Made by a program: the position numbers and the translations under genes. This document shows positions 22,157-34,149 of a DNA stretch of 64,000 nt, in pieces; the stretch's first letter is position 1, and each line of letters begins with the position of its first letter. The stretch covers positions 10,478,001-10,542,000 of the forward strand of contig JAPNXP010000002.1 in the NCBI GenBank assembly GCA_028753945.1. The letters run 5' to 3'. The notes below the pieces were generated by a model. It was not told the DNA's origin, did no database searches, and saw only the letters and a list, made by a program, of their open reading frames with translations. The DNA comes from Hexactinellida sp. DTS-2022. Lineage: Eukaryota > Porifera > Hexactinellida.

Positions 22157-24571
22157 GCCTGTGTAGGCGACTTTGAAAAAAGCCAGTACCAGGAACGGAT
22201 GGTTATTTGTACCATACACGTGTCATCAGTATGACGAAGAGGACCAGGAGTACAAACAGGAAATTTTCGAGCCTCGAAATGCGGGTACCTAGGTGGCGTT
22301 GTACTGCTCTGTACTCCTGCCTCTCCGGGAAAAAGCTCTTCTTTGTGCGTCCTCCAGTCAACCCGTTCCTGGTTGTGGGAAAAAATTAGATCGATTAGGA
22401 TTTGGTCCATTGAGAATTTGTAGAGTTATTATTTGAAGATTTGAATAGAATTTGAATTGAATTTGAATTTGAATTTGTTTTATTCGTCTAGAGCAGTGGT
22501 ACTTAACCGGTGGGGAATTAACCACTAGTGGGGAATTGAGGATCCACAGGTGGGGAATGGAGCTTCAGGCTAAAAAGTTTACAAATCATTAACAGTATTT
22601 TGGAAAATTTTCTTTGAATTAAACCTGTTCAATTTATTGTATTAAATTATAATTGTACTAATTTTCCGATTTCTTGTTTGAACTCGTACGTATATTAAAC
22701 AGATATTCACTGCTTCCAGACCATACCTGCAGTGTTGTCCAGACACATTCTGTACTTCTAGAGGGTTCAAGCGCCCAAAAATTTCGCACGCTCGCTATGC
22801 TCGCCCGTTGTTTATTATAAACATTGACACGAGAAATAGTTTGAGATTCCCTTGACATATCAAATTTTTAAAAACTAAATGCTCAATCAAAATTTAGTGT
22901 GGAACTCACGAAACAAAATGATTCTATGCGGATTTGAGCACCTCTGGGAATCAAAATCAAATATCGCCTTGACTTGCTAAGAAAATTTATATTGCCATTT
23001 TCAAGAAATATCCTTGCCATAGGAATAACACGCTGTTCTTCTGGTCCGGCTATGGTCGGACTAGTTTTCATTTGCTGTAACTATGTCACATTATAGGATG
23101 GTCTAGTTTTGCTGGACTACAGAAAATCTTTGGCCCGAGTATTTCAAAGCCTTGGTTTCCCTTGTGGTAAAAAAAAAATGGTCAGTGAACATATAGCAGG
23201 GCTGTAAATAGATAATTATTATTTTCTTAAATCAAATCATTTGAGATTTCAAATCATTTCAAATCAAATCATTTGCCACTCAATATTCCCGTGAATCAAT
23301 TCAAGTTAAATCAAATATTTGAAATATTTGGCTTGATTCACAACCCTGATATATAGTTATGTATTTATAATTTCACTGGACCAGAGGCGGGCCGAGGGTG
23401 GGGCCAAGTGGGGCCAGTGCACCACCTAAATTAAGTGTGCCCCAACTCATTGATGTAAGTCAGTGGCGGATTTACTGCACTTGGGGCCTGAGGCTAATTG
23501 CCTTTGAGGCCCCTCTTAAATACTGACACTTTTCATGCTAATCAATCAGTTGCTATATATAACACCGATTACCTGACCTCATACACGTAAGAAACATATA
23601 ATCTATCAGCTAATGGTGAATAATATTGAATATATTAACAATTTAACATGCCTGCCGACCGTACTGTGATTCCCTGTACAGTACAGGGATTTTCGCCATT
23701 TTGGCTTATTTGTACAGGAGTGCATGCATTTTTTATTTACTAATTATGAGTAAAATAATGACTAAACATGTCTACTGTAAATCACTGATGATAGTGCATT
23801 CTGATATGCATTCTGCATTGACCACATAAAGGCACAACTTGGTTTATATATTTATTCAAGCGTAGAGGGAATCCCTCTACAGTATAGAATTCAATGATTT
23901 GCACTAAATTGTACTAAATACAACAATGTCTGGGTTAATGTAATCAGATTTTGGTATAACAATATAAGTGCATATTAATTTCCTGGACAAGCGAGCCGCA
24001 GCGAGCGAGAAAATTTTGGCAGGTGTAAAGGGATTTGGGCAATGGTCAGGGGAAAATATGAAGGCTGTATTAGGATATGACTCAAATAGGAAGGCAGGCA
24101 TGAGCAGGGGGGTCAATCTTAAGGATACTAACCCATAGGTGACTTCATGGAAAAATATATTTTTGGTGCATACCCATCCACCCCCCCTCACGAAGTACAA
24201 GTACTTCCCGAATTTCTTGATTTTGGACCCCTACACCCCTCGAGTAGTGTCCACAAGTGACATTTCGAAGGTGTCGCTTGTGACCATATTACCATGGGTT
24301 GATTGTAAGTTAATTTCATCTAGTTCCCGAAGTTCGGGGAACCTTTATGCACCGAGTGGCATATCAACATAAACTGTGAATTTATTATTATAAAACGTTA
24401 GTTGTTGCATGTACATGTACTCATGATTCTACTTACAGACTTATACAATGATTAAACAAACTTCAATTATACTGATTAAATACAAAAATATCTAAATGAA
24501 CAGAAACACAGTGATTTGTAATGATTTATAAATATAGTTATGTATTGCTAATAAAATGATAGTATATAACT
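22157..24571. other. Non-coding debris of hAT-like MITEs
   Basis: No convincing frame. GC-rich patch 22190-22380 beside hammerhead 2. CAGTGGTACTTAACCGGTGG at 22494 followed by three diverged GTGGGGAATT words, CAGAGGCGGGCCG near 23383 and CAGTGGCGGATTTA near 23461 look like hAT-type ends, but matching opposite ends were not found. ATTTGAATTTGAATTTG tract near 22450. Confidence 0.4.
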
Positions 24572-26790
24572 CTAGTTATTGGTAAATAGAGAGAGGGTAA
24601 TTATTATTATGACTGTTTTAGTTTTGAATGCGTCTAACTGTATCAATTTCTTTCTTTTCAGAAGGATCGGAACCTCGACGCCTGGGTGTTTTACCTTGTA
24701 ATGATATTTAGCGTTATATGTCCATATTGTCGAGGTACAATAACCCAATGGACAATTAATCACACGATTGGTGCAAGGATTCTTCTTCGAGCTTGCTGCC
24801 TTACGGCCATAATCAAAGAAGTATGCGCAGTCTTGTTTACCAATTCTAAAAAACTTATTCAAACCCTTCTTTGATGTGGCCTGCAATTCTATCGTAAAAA
24901 TATCTCTCCCACAGAATCCACATACATTAGGACCTTCAACCTCTCCTCTAAGTATATGTCCTCATATATGTGCTCTCATCTCCTGATGGACAACATTTTT
25001 CCTGCAGATTAAGCACTTTTTTTTAATCTTCAATATTCCCTCTGATGCCACTGTTGCATTGGCTTCATCAGTTGCAGATATGATTAAGTGGAACCATGGC
25101 CTACTATATATACGGCTACACATGCTGCCGAATCATAGTAGGAAATAAGAGTCCATTGATAAATAGGTTATTTATATTTATCTCCATAACTAGTAATGAT
25201 AGACGTCACAAATGTACTATAACTATATAGGAACCTGGTATCAAGGTATACATAGCATCCTTCAGAATTGTGCTATGTCATCATATGATGACGTAATCGA
25301 TATTTTGGGTGCGAAATATCGTGTTTTTATAACCTGCTTTTACCATAGTTAAACTCGTTATAAATGTTCAAGATTGGAATATGATGATGCCCATAACTAG
25401 TTGAATAAAATATATCGAAATTATAAATGGAATGTTGACACATTCCTCGGTTGCCAGGGAAATGTATATTTCCTAAAATGAGTCATAACTCAAAAACTAT
25501 CGATTTAATGTAAACTGGACTAGTTCTGATCTATCCGGAATAGATAACTTCCTATCATTGATAATACATAAATTATGCTTAACTTCATTAACTTTTGAGA
25601 TAATGAGATAATTAGCTTAGATAAATTATTTGCTTTTTTAAGCTAATTATCTCATTATCTCAAAAGTAAATGAAGTTAAGCATAATTTATGTATTATCAA
25701 TGAATAGGAAGTTATCTATTCCGGATAGATTAGAACTCGTCCAGTTTACATTAAATCGATAGTTTCTGAGTTATGACTCACTTTAGGAAATATACATTTC
25801 CCTGGAAACCGAGGAATGTGTCAACATTCCATTTATAATTTCGATATATTTTATTCAACTAGTTATGGGCATCATCATATTCCAATCTTGAACATTTATA
25901 ACGAGTTTAACTATGGTAAAAGCAGGTTATAAAAACACGATATTTCGCACCCAAAATATCGTTTATGTCATCAAATGATGACATAGCACAATTCTGAAGG
26001 ATGCTATGTATACCTTGATACCAAGTTCCTATATCGTTATAGTACATTTATGACGTCTATCATTACTAGTTATGGAGATAAATATAAATAACCTATTTAT
26101 CAATGGACTCATATTTCCTACTATGATTCGGCAGCATGTGTAGCCGTATATATAGTAGGCCATGGTGGACCCCAATGTCATTTATTAACTGCAAGTCAAA
26201 ATAAAATTTTGACAAATTTTCAGGGGGATTAATATCAATGGAGGCCTGCATTGGCATACAGGTACTTCCAACTACATCAAATCCTACCCCATCGTATTCC
26301 CCATTCCAATATAGTCTTCCTTCACATTCTTATGTCTTTAGCTTCTGTATGGTTATGATGACAGTATTCATTGCTTCAAAATTATTTAATGATAAAGGAA
26401 GATTATTAATTACTATATTTGCTTTCGACATCTTTTTAATATTTGCTATGATAATCCTCTCATTTGAGGTATGCACCACTGGATCTCCCGTTGAGAGAAA
26501 GGCGTCACTGTCATTTCCACTGACATCAATCCCTGGAAAACCAGATAAACCCTGCACTCTTCTTAGACGATCCTTAGATAACTTTTTTGATTTGAATATT
26601 TCATTAAGGCAACTAGATGTATAAATCGCTTTACCGTCATCAAATGTAAATGTCACATCATGTTTCTCAGTAGGCAGGAATTCTGCTAAGTTAATAAGTT
26701 CCTCATTAATTGTGTCATTTTCTAACGGGTCAGCGTCTGTTTCTATAATACTCCAATCAATATCAGAAGTATTTAATCCAACATAGGCAT
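24572..26790 (-). pseudogene. Unrecognised zinc-finger protein, split by a palindrome
   Basis: Reading on the minus strand from 26790: an acidic N-terminal part (DWSIIETDADPLEND), a middle part with FTFDDGKAIYTSSCL, one stop after IQKLKT, then GEYDGVGFDVVGSTCMP and FDLQLINDIGV. The palindrome 25093-26166 follows. Beyond it the same frame continues ISATDEANATVASEGIL, CLICRKN, VCGFCGRD, PCTNR, INCPLGYC, WTYNAKYHYKVKHPG. The Cys/His spacing suggests two or three zinc fingers. There is one further stop near 24960. Frame agreement across the insertion shows this was one protein before the insertion. Proteins with CGFCG and PCTNRPV fingers exist in other invertebrates, probably of transposon origin, but I do not know their function. 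Confidence 0.55.
25093..26166. mobile_element. 1,074-bp palindromic element, GGA target duplication
   Basis: Two arms of about 530 bases, near-perfect reverse complements, start ACCATGGCCTAC at both ends. GGA lies directly outside each end (25090-25092 and 26167-26169). It interrupts the zinc-finger frame cleanly: removing the element and one GGA restores an uninterrupted frame. A 3-bp duplication is typical of PIF/Harbinger, but there is no transposase to confirm this. Related copy at 35645-37503. Confidence 0.9.
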
Positions 26791-26806
26791 TTTTTTAAAG
26801 TTTGTA

Positions 26807-27066
26807 CCGTATTTACTCGAATAGTAGCCTATGCGATTATTGTTTTTTACTCCATTTTTGGAGCAACAATTTTGAGCAATTTTCTAGAATATCACATTTT
26901 ATTACAATTTATTTATGATAATCGGTTGATAATCGTATTGTGAGTTATATTAGATATAAATGTTTACTCCGGGTAGCAGTAATAAATTTTTATTTGCTAC
27001 TTTAGGGGGGCGTTTATTGGAGGTAGGCGATTATTCGAATAGAGGCTACTATTCGAATAAATACGG
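26807..27066. mobile_element. TA-flanked palindromic MITE, copy 2
   Basis: Nearly identical to 8482-8739, with TA directly outside both ends (26805-26806, 27067-27068). Lies next to the 5' side of the zinc-finger frame. Confidence 0.85.
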
Positions 27067-27411
27067 TATGTTGATTTTACAAAATCGAAATTTTGGATGT
27101 TGATTTTGTAAATCGACTATTTGACAAAATCGTCCTAACATAAATACTGCCATTATATGCAGCAATTAATAACTCATTCAAATATGTATATACAGGCGAT
27201 AAGGAGTAGCAATTCATAACTCAACAAATATGTATATACAGGCAATTAGTTTCGGCCATTAGCTGCAGCTAATAAAAATTCATTCAAATATGTATATACA
27301 GGCCATTAGCTTCAGCAATTCATAACTCATTCAAATATGTATATACAGGCCATTAGCTGCAGCAATTTATAACTCATTCAAATATGTATATACAGGCCAT
27401 TTGCTGCAGCA

Positions 27412-29172
27412 CACAGGTGGCTCACATACAGATATCGATCAAAAAAATACAGTTTGTTCAAAACCTATCAGGTGTGATAGAGTAGCATCTCTACATTAAG
27501 AATATGCATTAATTAAAATTATTGTACGCAAAACAAATTTTTATCCCAATTTGATTTTTTCACTTTATTTCTAACACTTACTTTATTGTGGTATTTGTTC
27601 TTTTATTACAAAACATGCCAATTAGTAGTGTTAAATAAATACTTTGATAGTAAGAATAGTCTCCTGTATTTGTAATGCCTTCACACCTGTAATAATTTCC
27701 ATTAATATCAATCCTATTGTACTGCATATGTTATAAATATCAATATTTTAATCCCAAACAATTATTTGAAAATCTTCTGGTACAATTTTCAGTGACAAAC
27801 ATATGAGAGCGCGACACGACAGATGCTATGTCGTAATTGTTGTGTTAAAGTGGGGAATAATGGGGTGAATTTGACTCAAAGGTTACTAAATATATACAGA
27901 GTTCTTATCAGACTACGATGAGGAACTAAGCTGCATGTTACCGACAGTCATCTGTAATGTTAGCCTGACGATAGATATAAAAGCAGCACAAATAGATTTT
28001 GGTATCATGCCTGGAAGGCATCCCTGTCCCTAGTGTACGTGGATGAAAGGGATAATCTTGACGATATTGGGAAATGGGAGCTAAGAGGGACTACAAGGCA
28101 TGCTCTAAATATGAAGAATTTTGCAGTGATTATGGGGATTGTAAGAAAAATCAAAATTATGCAAAGGAGTCGAAAACCCCACGGTATTTCAGGATATTGG
28201 AATTAGATCCCGGAAAAACATGGCTATTCTCAATCTCCCAGAGCTACATTTGATGCTAGGAATAGGACATAGACTCTATGATGTGATTTTAGATTCCATG
28301 TCCGAAGACGAAATTAGGATCCATCATGATAGTTTGAAAATATACAACATTAAAAAGAGTAACTACCATGGTGGTAGTTTCGAAGGGAATTCTATGCGAT
28401 TACTACTTAAACATCATGGAGATTTGTTACTAAATAGTAATGTAAGGCCTTCATAGCATTAAGAAGATTTGATTCTGTGGTATCTTCGTGTTTTGGGACA
28501 GCCAGATCTACTCCAGATTTAGGGAAAAGATCTTTGAATTCGAAGATGCCTACAAAATATGTGGGATTTCTTGTACAACAAAAGTACATATCGTATGCGC
28601 CATTTGGTTCCATTTCTGCTAAAGTATTTACCTACAGTTAGTGGATTGGCTGTAGTGTCAGAACCGGCATTGGAATCAAGTCACCATCATTTTAGCAATG
28701 TATGGAAAAGATTCAAAAGCGGTGAGGATACAAAAGGCTATTGTGAGGGATTGTTCAACGCAGTATGCGAGTTCAATTATATATCTCTTGCTACTGATAA
28801 TGCTACAGCTATTTGGGAGGAATTACAAGATGAAAACGATAGTAATTAATTAAATAAATGAGAAGTACAATTAAATATATCATGTGAATTAATATGTTCA
28901 ACCAATATTTATTGTTTATATGTTAAGATTATCTAAATGGATATGCATTAAACACTACTAATTGGCATGTATTGAATTAAAAGAACAAATACCACAATAA
29001 AGTAAGTGTTAGAAATAAAGTGAAAAAATCAAATTGGGATAAAAATTTGTTTTGCGTACAAATAATTTTAATTAATGCATATTCTTAATGTAGAGATGCT
29101 ACTCTATCACACCTGATAGGTTTTGAACAAACTGTATTTTTTTGATCGATATCTGTATGTGAGCCACCTGTG
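27412..29172 (+). mobile_element. 1.76-kb RAG/Chapaev-like transposon, 4-bp target duplication
   Basis: Terminal inverted repeats of about 220 bp (27412-27632, 28952-29172) starting CACAGGTGGCTCACATACAG. AGCA lies outside both ends (27408-27411, 29173-29176), and the undisturbed minisatellite has a single AGCA there. CAC ends with a 4-bp duplication fit the Chapaev branch of the CMC superfamily. The interior carries a decayed transposase (27960-28846). Right TIR reaches into the AATAAAG-rich 3' end. Confidence 0.85.
27960..28846 (+). pseudogene. Transposase of the 27412-29172 element, decayed
   Basis: Pieces in several frames. In order: IMPGRHPCP.C (Cys pair), KWELRGTTRHALNMKN, then 28220-28453 with LNLPELHLMLGIGHRLYD and YHGGSFEGNSMRLLLK, then a shifted FIALRRFDSVVSSCFG, then FEDAYKICGISCTTKVHIV, and 28559-28846 with SEPALESSHHHFSNVWKRF and LFNAVCEFNY to the C-terminus. 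The SE..ES..H block sits where RAG1-like DDE transposases have the last acidic catalytic residue (an inference from pattern, not an alignment). At least three frameshifts and a stop near 28020. The family is one seen in cnidarian and other invertebrate genomes; exact name uncertain. Confidence 0.65.
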
Positions 29173-29621
29173 AGCAATTCATAACTCATTCAAATATGTA
29201 CATACTTACAGGCCATTAGTTGCTGGCATTAGCTGCAGCCAATCATAATTCATTCAAATATGTATATACAGGGCATTAGCTGCAGCAATTCATAACTCTT
29301 TCAAATATGTATATACAGGCCATTATCTGCGGGCATTAGCTGCAGCCAATCATAATTCATTCAAATATGTATATACAGGGCATTAGCTGCAGCAATTCAT
29401 AACTCTTTCAAATATGTATATACAGGCCATTATCTGCGGGCATTAGCTGCAGCCATTCATAACTCATTCAAATATGTATTTACAGCCCATTACCTGCAGC
29501 CATTCATAACTCATTCAAATATGTATATACAGGCCATTACCTGCAGCAATTCATTTCTCATTCAAATATGTATATATAGACCATTAGCTTCAGAAATTCA
29601 TGACTCAATCAAATATGTATA

Positions 29622-30101
29622 CAGTACCCGGACAAAAGTATTCGACCACCCAACATTTTCCCATTGAAAATAGTACTATAGGAGGTTGAACAATGGAAGA
29701 TAGTGTATTCAAATTTCATGAGATATTGCTATTTCGATTACAAATTCGTGTTCTGTGCATTCGAATTATCAATTGTAGAAGCTTTCAATTCAATCCCTTT
29801 TTCATTTGGTTAAAATTTTTAATCCTGTGCCACTATGCACCACTTTTCCCAAATTGCCACTGTGGGAGAGATGGGAACAGGTGGCACATGCTGCCATTTG
29901 GTGATGATTTTCATCCGAACTAATATGAAATCAATTTGAAAGCATCTACAATGAGTAATTCGAATGCGTCGAGTACGAATCTTAAATCAAAAGAACAATA
30001 TGTCATAAAGTTTTAATACATTTAACAATATTATTGGTCCGACTACAGTACTATTCTAATTGGAAAATGTTGGGCGGTCGAATACTTTTGTCCGGGTACT
30101 G
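29622..30101. mobile_element. Tc1-like non-autonomous element in the minisatellite
   Basis: Terminal inverted repeats begin CAGTACCCGGACAAAAGTAT and continue through TCGACC and AACATTTTCC, with TA directly outside both ends (29620-29621, 30102-30103). Interior is non-coding. Typical Tc1 ends; good match between the two repeats suggests a fairly recent insertion. Confidence 0.9.
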
Positions 30102-30559
30102 TATATAGACCATTACCTGCAGCTTTTCATAACTCATTCAAATATGTAGATACATGCCATTAGATGCCGCAATTCATAACTCATTCAAATATGTATATAC
30201 AGGCTATTAGCTGCTTGCAATTCATAACTCATTCAATTATGTATTTACAGCCCATTACCTGTAGCCATTCATAACTCATTCAAATATGTATATACAGGCC
30301 ATTAGCTGCAGCAATTCATAACTCATTCAAATATGTACATATATACAGGCCTTTAGCTGCAGCAATTCATAACTCATTCAAATATGTATATTCAGGCCTT
30401 TAGATGCAGCAATTCATAACTCATTCAAATATGTATATAAAGTCCATTAGCTGCAGAAATTCATAACTCATTCAAATATGTATATACAGGCCATTAGCTG
30501 CAGCAATTCATAACTAATTCAAGATTTGTCCCTCAATACTCAATTATTGTGCCATAATC

Positions 30560-31720
30560 CATTACATTTGTTAGATAAAGTCTAATTTTCGTTCTTTGGA
30601 TGTCAAATTTTGGCTTTTTTCTTTTTTCTGTTTCAGAATTTTCGCACTATCTTGGCTACAGTTCCAAAATTCTCCCTTTATCCACTTTAATTTGTCAGAT
30701 CGTGTCCCATAATCGTTGATTTGAAAGTTATAAAATGGGCTTATTTTCTTTCTAAATGTATGAGATGTTGCAGCATATTGTACACGGTATTTACTATTCA
30801 TCTCCTTATCTACCTCCATTCCTCAGATCTTGTTCCATTATGAATAATTAGATCGTTGATCAATCAGGATTATGCTGGAGATTTTGTGTAGGAGTATGAA
30901 CTGACGGTGCGCCTACATTGACGAGACGATATAAGGTGGTTCTCACAAACATTAAAATTTGTACCTGTATCCACTTTCCTTTGTCAGATCGTGTCCCATT
31001 ATCGATATTTGAAAGTTTAAATTTGACTTATTTTCTTTCTTTTTCCGTGAAGTTGCAGCATATTGTCCACGGTATTCACTATGCATCTCCTTGTCCACTT
31101 CCATTTCTCAGATCTTGTTCAATTATGAAGAATTTAATCGTTGATCAATAAGGAATATGTTGGAGATTTTGTGTAGGAGTATGGACTGAAGGTGCGCATA
31201 CATTGACGAGACGATATTAGGTGGTTTATCCAAAAATAAGAATTTGTACCTATACTCAATTTAATTTGTCAGATCGTGTCCCATTATCGTTAATTTGAAA
31301 GTTTAAATTTGACTTATTTTCTTTCTTTTGTCCGTGAAGTTGCAGCATATTGTCCACGGTATTCACTATGCATCTCCTTGTCCACTTCCATTTCTCAGAT
31401 CTTTACCATTTTGAATAATTAATACCTCGATCAATCTGGAATTCGTTGGATATTTTGTGTAGGAGTATGGCCTGACGGTGGGCCTACATTGACGGGACGA
31501 TATTAGTTGGTTCTCACAAACAATAAAATTTGTCCCTGTATCCACTTTCCTTTCTCAGATCGTGTCCCATTATCGTTATTTGAAAGTCAAAATTGCTCAT
31601 ATTTTCTTTATTTTGTCAGTGAAGTTGCAGCATGTTGTCCACGGTATTCACTATGCATCTCCTTGTCTACTTCCATTTCGCAAATCTAGTTCTATTATGA
31701 ATAATTAATTCGTAGATCAA
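30560..31720 (+). repeat. 286-bp satellite, about four units
   Basis: Landmark CACGGTATT recurs at about 30784, 31068, 31355 and 31640, a period of 285-287 bases. Units share TCAGATCGTGTCCCATTATC and GTGTAGGAGTATG. First unit is the most diverged. Open frames inside are by-products of the repeat. Confidence 0.85.
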
Positions 31721-32439
31721 TCTGGAAGGTTCATTACCTCAGAAGATATTGCACAGTGGGCTATTATGGTGAATTAGCCAAAAATAACTAGATTGAATAT
31801 AAGGCAATTTGAATTCATATGATACTAATAGTATATACATAATATATATGCAATGTTTTCAGATTGAACGTGATCAGCATACTAATTCTCACCACACGCT
31901 CTATTTTGACTAGACACTTTTGCGGGCAATAATGATTCTTTGAATGACGTTTTAGTGATCCTTTTTTATTACAAACATTTCAACTATGATACCTATACTG
32001 TTTATCTTAAATTAATTTTTGAGTAATTAAACCATTCTGAATTTATATAAAGCATTCATTTTAACTGTTTGCTACTTGTGAATGGATGCTAATCATTTAT
32101 TTGGGATATTATTTAATATACTAATCATCGATTTTTAAATGTTTAAACTGACCGCATCTCTACATATCAACTGATATCAATCCAATTAATTAATAAGTTC
32201 TAATTAGAATAAATATTGTCATCCCTTTAAATTAGGGCCTCCGCTTCATTGCGCAACCGAAGGAATTTCCTTGAATTCCATTCGGGCTTTCATGTTGCTA
32301 TAGTAAATAACTCTTGCTAAACGGAATACCAGTATGGTTAAACAAGATTATAATCAAGATTTATTAAATAATATTATAATATACACTTATTAGATAACTA
32401 CACTTCTAGCTTGTTCTTTACTTTGAACACATTATTCGT
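31721..32439. other. No feature seen
   Basis: AT-rich DNA with no convincing frame or repeat. Confidence 0.4.
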
Positions 32440-32868
32440 GGAAATGGTGGATAATATGGAACCTAAACCTAAAACTCGACTTGAATTGGGTAAACTATTG
32501 AAGACCGTAACCTTGAACACAAGCTAGCAGGAGACGAAATCATGCAATTGTATAAACAGAGTGGCTATAAGAGAAATACTCTTCTCGAAATATATAGCAG
32601 AATTTCTGATAATCTGAAAAAGAGTTAGAAATCTGTTGATCACGTTACTTGCGATTGGTGTAACGTCGAGATTCCTTGGATTAAAGCAATAACGGTATCC
32701 CAACCATTGAATCTTCCTGACACTGTTTCCTTCACCTCAAACTAGAGCCCAACATTGAAAGGAGAAAATCACTTGATGAATTGCAAATGCGTTCAAAAAG
32801 GTTTAGGCTCGATCAAACTGGTATCATGAGTTCAATTCGTCAATTGACTACGACAGAACAAATTTCAA
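32440..32868 (+). pseudogene. Unrecognised coding fragment before a MITE
   Basis: Pieces that look protein-like in shifting frames: IMQLYKQSGYKRNTLLEIYS, VTCDWCNVEIPW, and RRKSLDELQMRSKRFRLDQT at 32760-32868. The last, rich in Ser, Arg and Lys, resembles the start of transposon proteins of the kind seen at 27960, but this is only an impression. At least two stops. The frame ends at the MITE at 32870. Confidence 0.3.
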
Positions 32869-32869
32869 T

Positions 32870-33395
32870 CAGTGGAATCCCGCGTATCGGGGCACTAGCG
32901 TATCGGGGCACCCCTCGTATCGGGGCAGTCGTTTGGGAATTTGGTATTTTCCCAATAAAAATAACCCCGCGTATCGGGGCGCCATTCACTTATCGGGGTA
33001 CTCCACCGAAGATTATTTCTCTTGAGTAACATGCTTTTACTTTTGAGCAGCTTAGTTTTCTTTGTAATGGCTGCTAAGCGTCACCCACTCACGCTAGAGA
33101 CTCGTGATGAGGTAATCGGGGGAGTTTTTCAAAAAAGAAATTCCGTGAATATCATAGATTTGTGACTCTTAGTGTAGGTAGAGTATAATGTGAAATTGTA
33201 ATGGGTAGTACTGCTTAAATATCAGCCTTAACTCTAGGTTTTGACTATATGTGTATGATTTGTTGTGTAGGTGCTAACTTAATTGTTTTAACCAAACATT
33301 TTAGAGTTTTCTAGAACCCCGCGTATTGGGGCACTCCCTCGTAGCGGGGCGCTGAGCGCTTGGACGGAGGTGCCCCGATACGCGGGGTTCCACTG
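32870..33395. mobile_element. TA-type MITE with GTATCGGGGC array
   Basis: Ends CAGTGGAATCCCGCGTATCG and complement CGCGGGGTTCCACTG, TA outside the right end only. Subterminal tandem GCGTATCGGGGCAC words on both sides. Same family as 39778 (truncated) and, by ends, 57951. Confidence 0.8.
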
Positions 33396-33397
33396 TA

Positions 33398-34149
33398 GTC
33401 CGATACGTTGCATTGTTGTAGTAGATAGTTGCTATGGAGGAGATATGCATCAAAAATATCGCGAACATTTGAAGGGAAATATATTCTAGGGAATTCTCTT
33501 TTCCATTACCAACCTAGTTTGCCCTCAAAAATCGACATTTCTACACTATCACCTTAATCGTAATCAGATAAGGTATGTGTTGGCAATTGAAGTAATTGAC
33601 ACTGTGTATTATATTTTCGGAGGTTGGCTATCAAAAGTTAAATAACTATAAGTAATAGCTAACAAAGCTACATAATTTAAATGTTACTATTATACTTATT
33701 AATATTTTATTTACGAAAATGGGATGGGGAGAGGAGGGCTTGGGAAGGGGAGAGAAGGGGATGGCGGGAGGAACAATTTTGGAAGGAGGGGGAGATATTA
33801 ACATTGAGGAGAATGATGAGGCATGATATGAGCAGGAGGAGGAGGAGGAGGGAGCACAGGAGGAGGAGGCTGTGGCGAAGGAGGGGAGTTTTGTTGGGGG
33901 TATTATAATAGTTTATTAAATGTTGTGTTTTTTTATTTAGTTTATGTATTTATTATTAGGTTTCATTTATATTAATTTAGTATGTTTATTCTGTTTGTTT
34001 GTAATAGTTGTTTTTGTTTTACTTAATTAAAGTTGTGTCTCTTCAATTGTTAATATTATAACCATATAGTGAATTGGGAAATTAGTAGATTAGGAAAACT
34101 AGTCAAATCATATATAAATTGGAAATTGGGCGTTTAAGTAGCTATAATT
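33398..34149. other. Purine-rich tract and AT-rich DNA
   Basis: 33716-33900 is almost pure G and A on the plus strand (GGAGGAGGAGGAGG and similar). One frame reads acidic (EEEEEGAQEEEA) and another basic; neither can be called a gene. The flanks show no feature. Confidence 0.5.

Larger units (their letters stand above)
27140..30525 (+). repeat. 47-bp minisatellite, interrupted twice
   Basis: Units read AATTCATAACTCATTCAAAT, ATGTATATACAGGCCATTAG, CTGCAGC. About 25 units occur in three blocks: about 27150-27411, 29173-29621 and 30102-30520, separated by two transposons. Higher-order repetition (units with a GGGCATTAGC half) is visible at 29205-29450. Because the unit is known, target duplications of both insertions can be read exactly. 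Confidence 0.9.

Noticed and set aside
22494-22570. hAT element starting CAGTGGTACTTAACC
   Set aside because: Start looks right but no matching inverted end or 8-bp duplication was found.
30571-31689. Open frames of 60-82 codons
   Set aside because: They are copies of one stretch of the 286-bp satellite and do not persist in all units.
33681-33908. Arg-rich or Glu-rich protein
   Set aside because: Purine-rich low-complexity DNA gives such frames on any phase. No start context, splice sites or homologue recognised.
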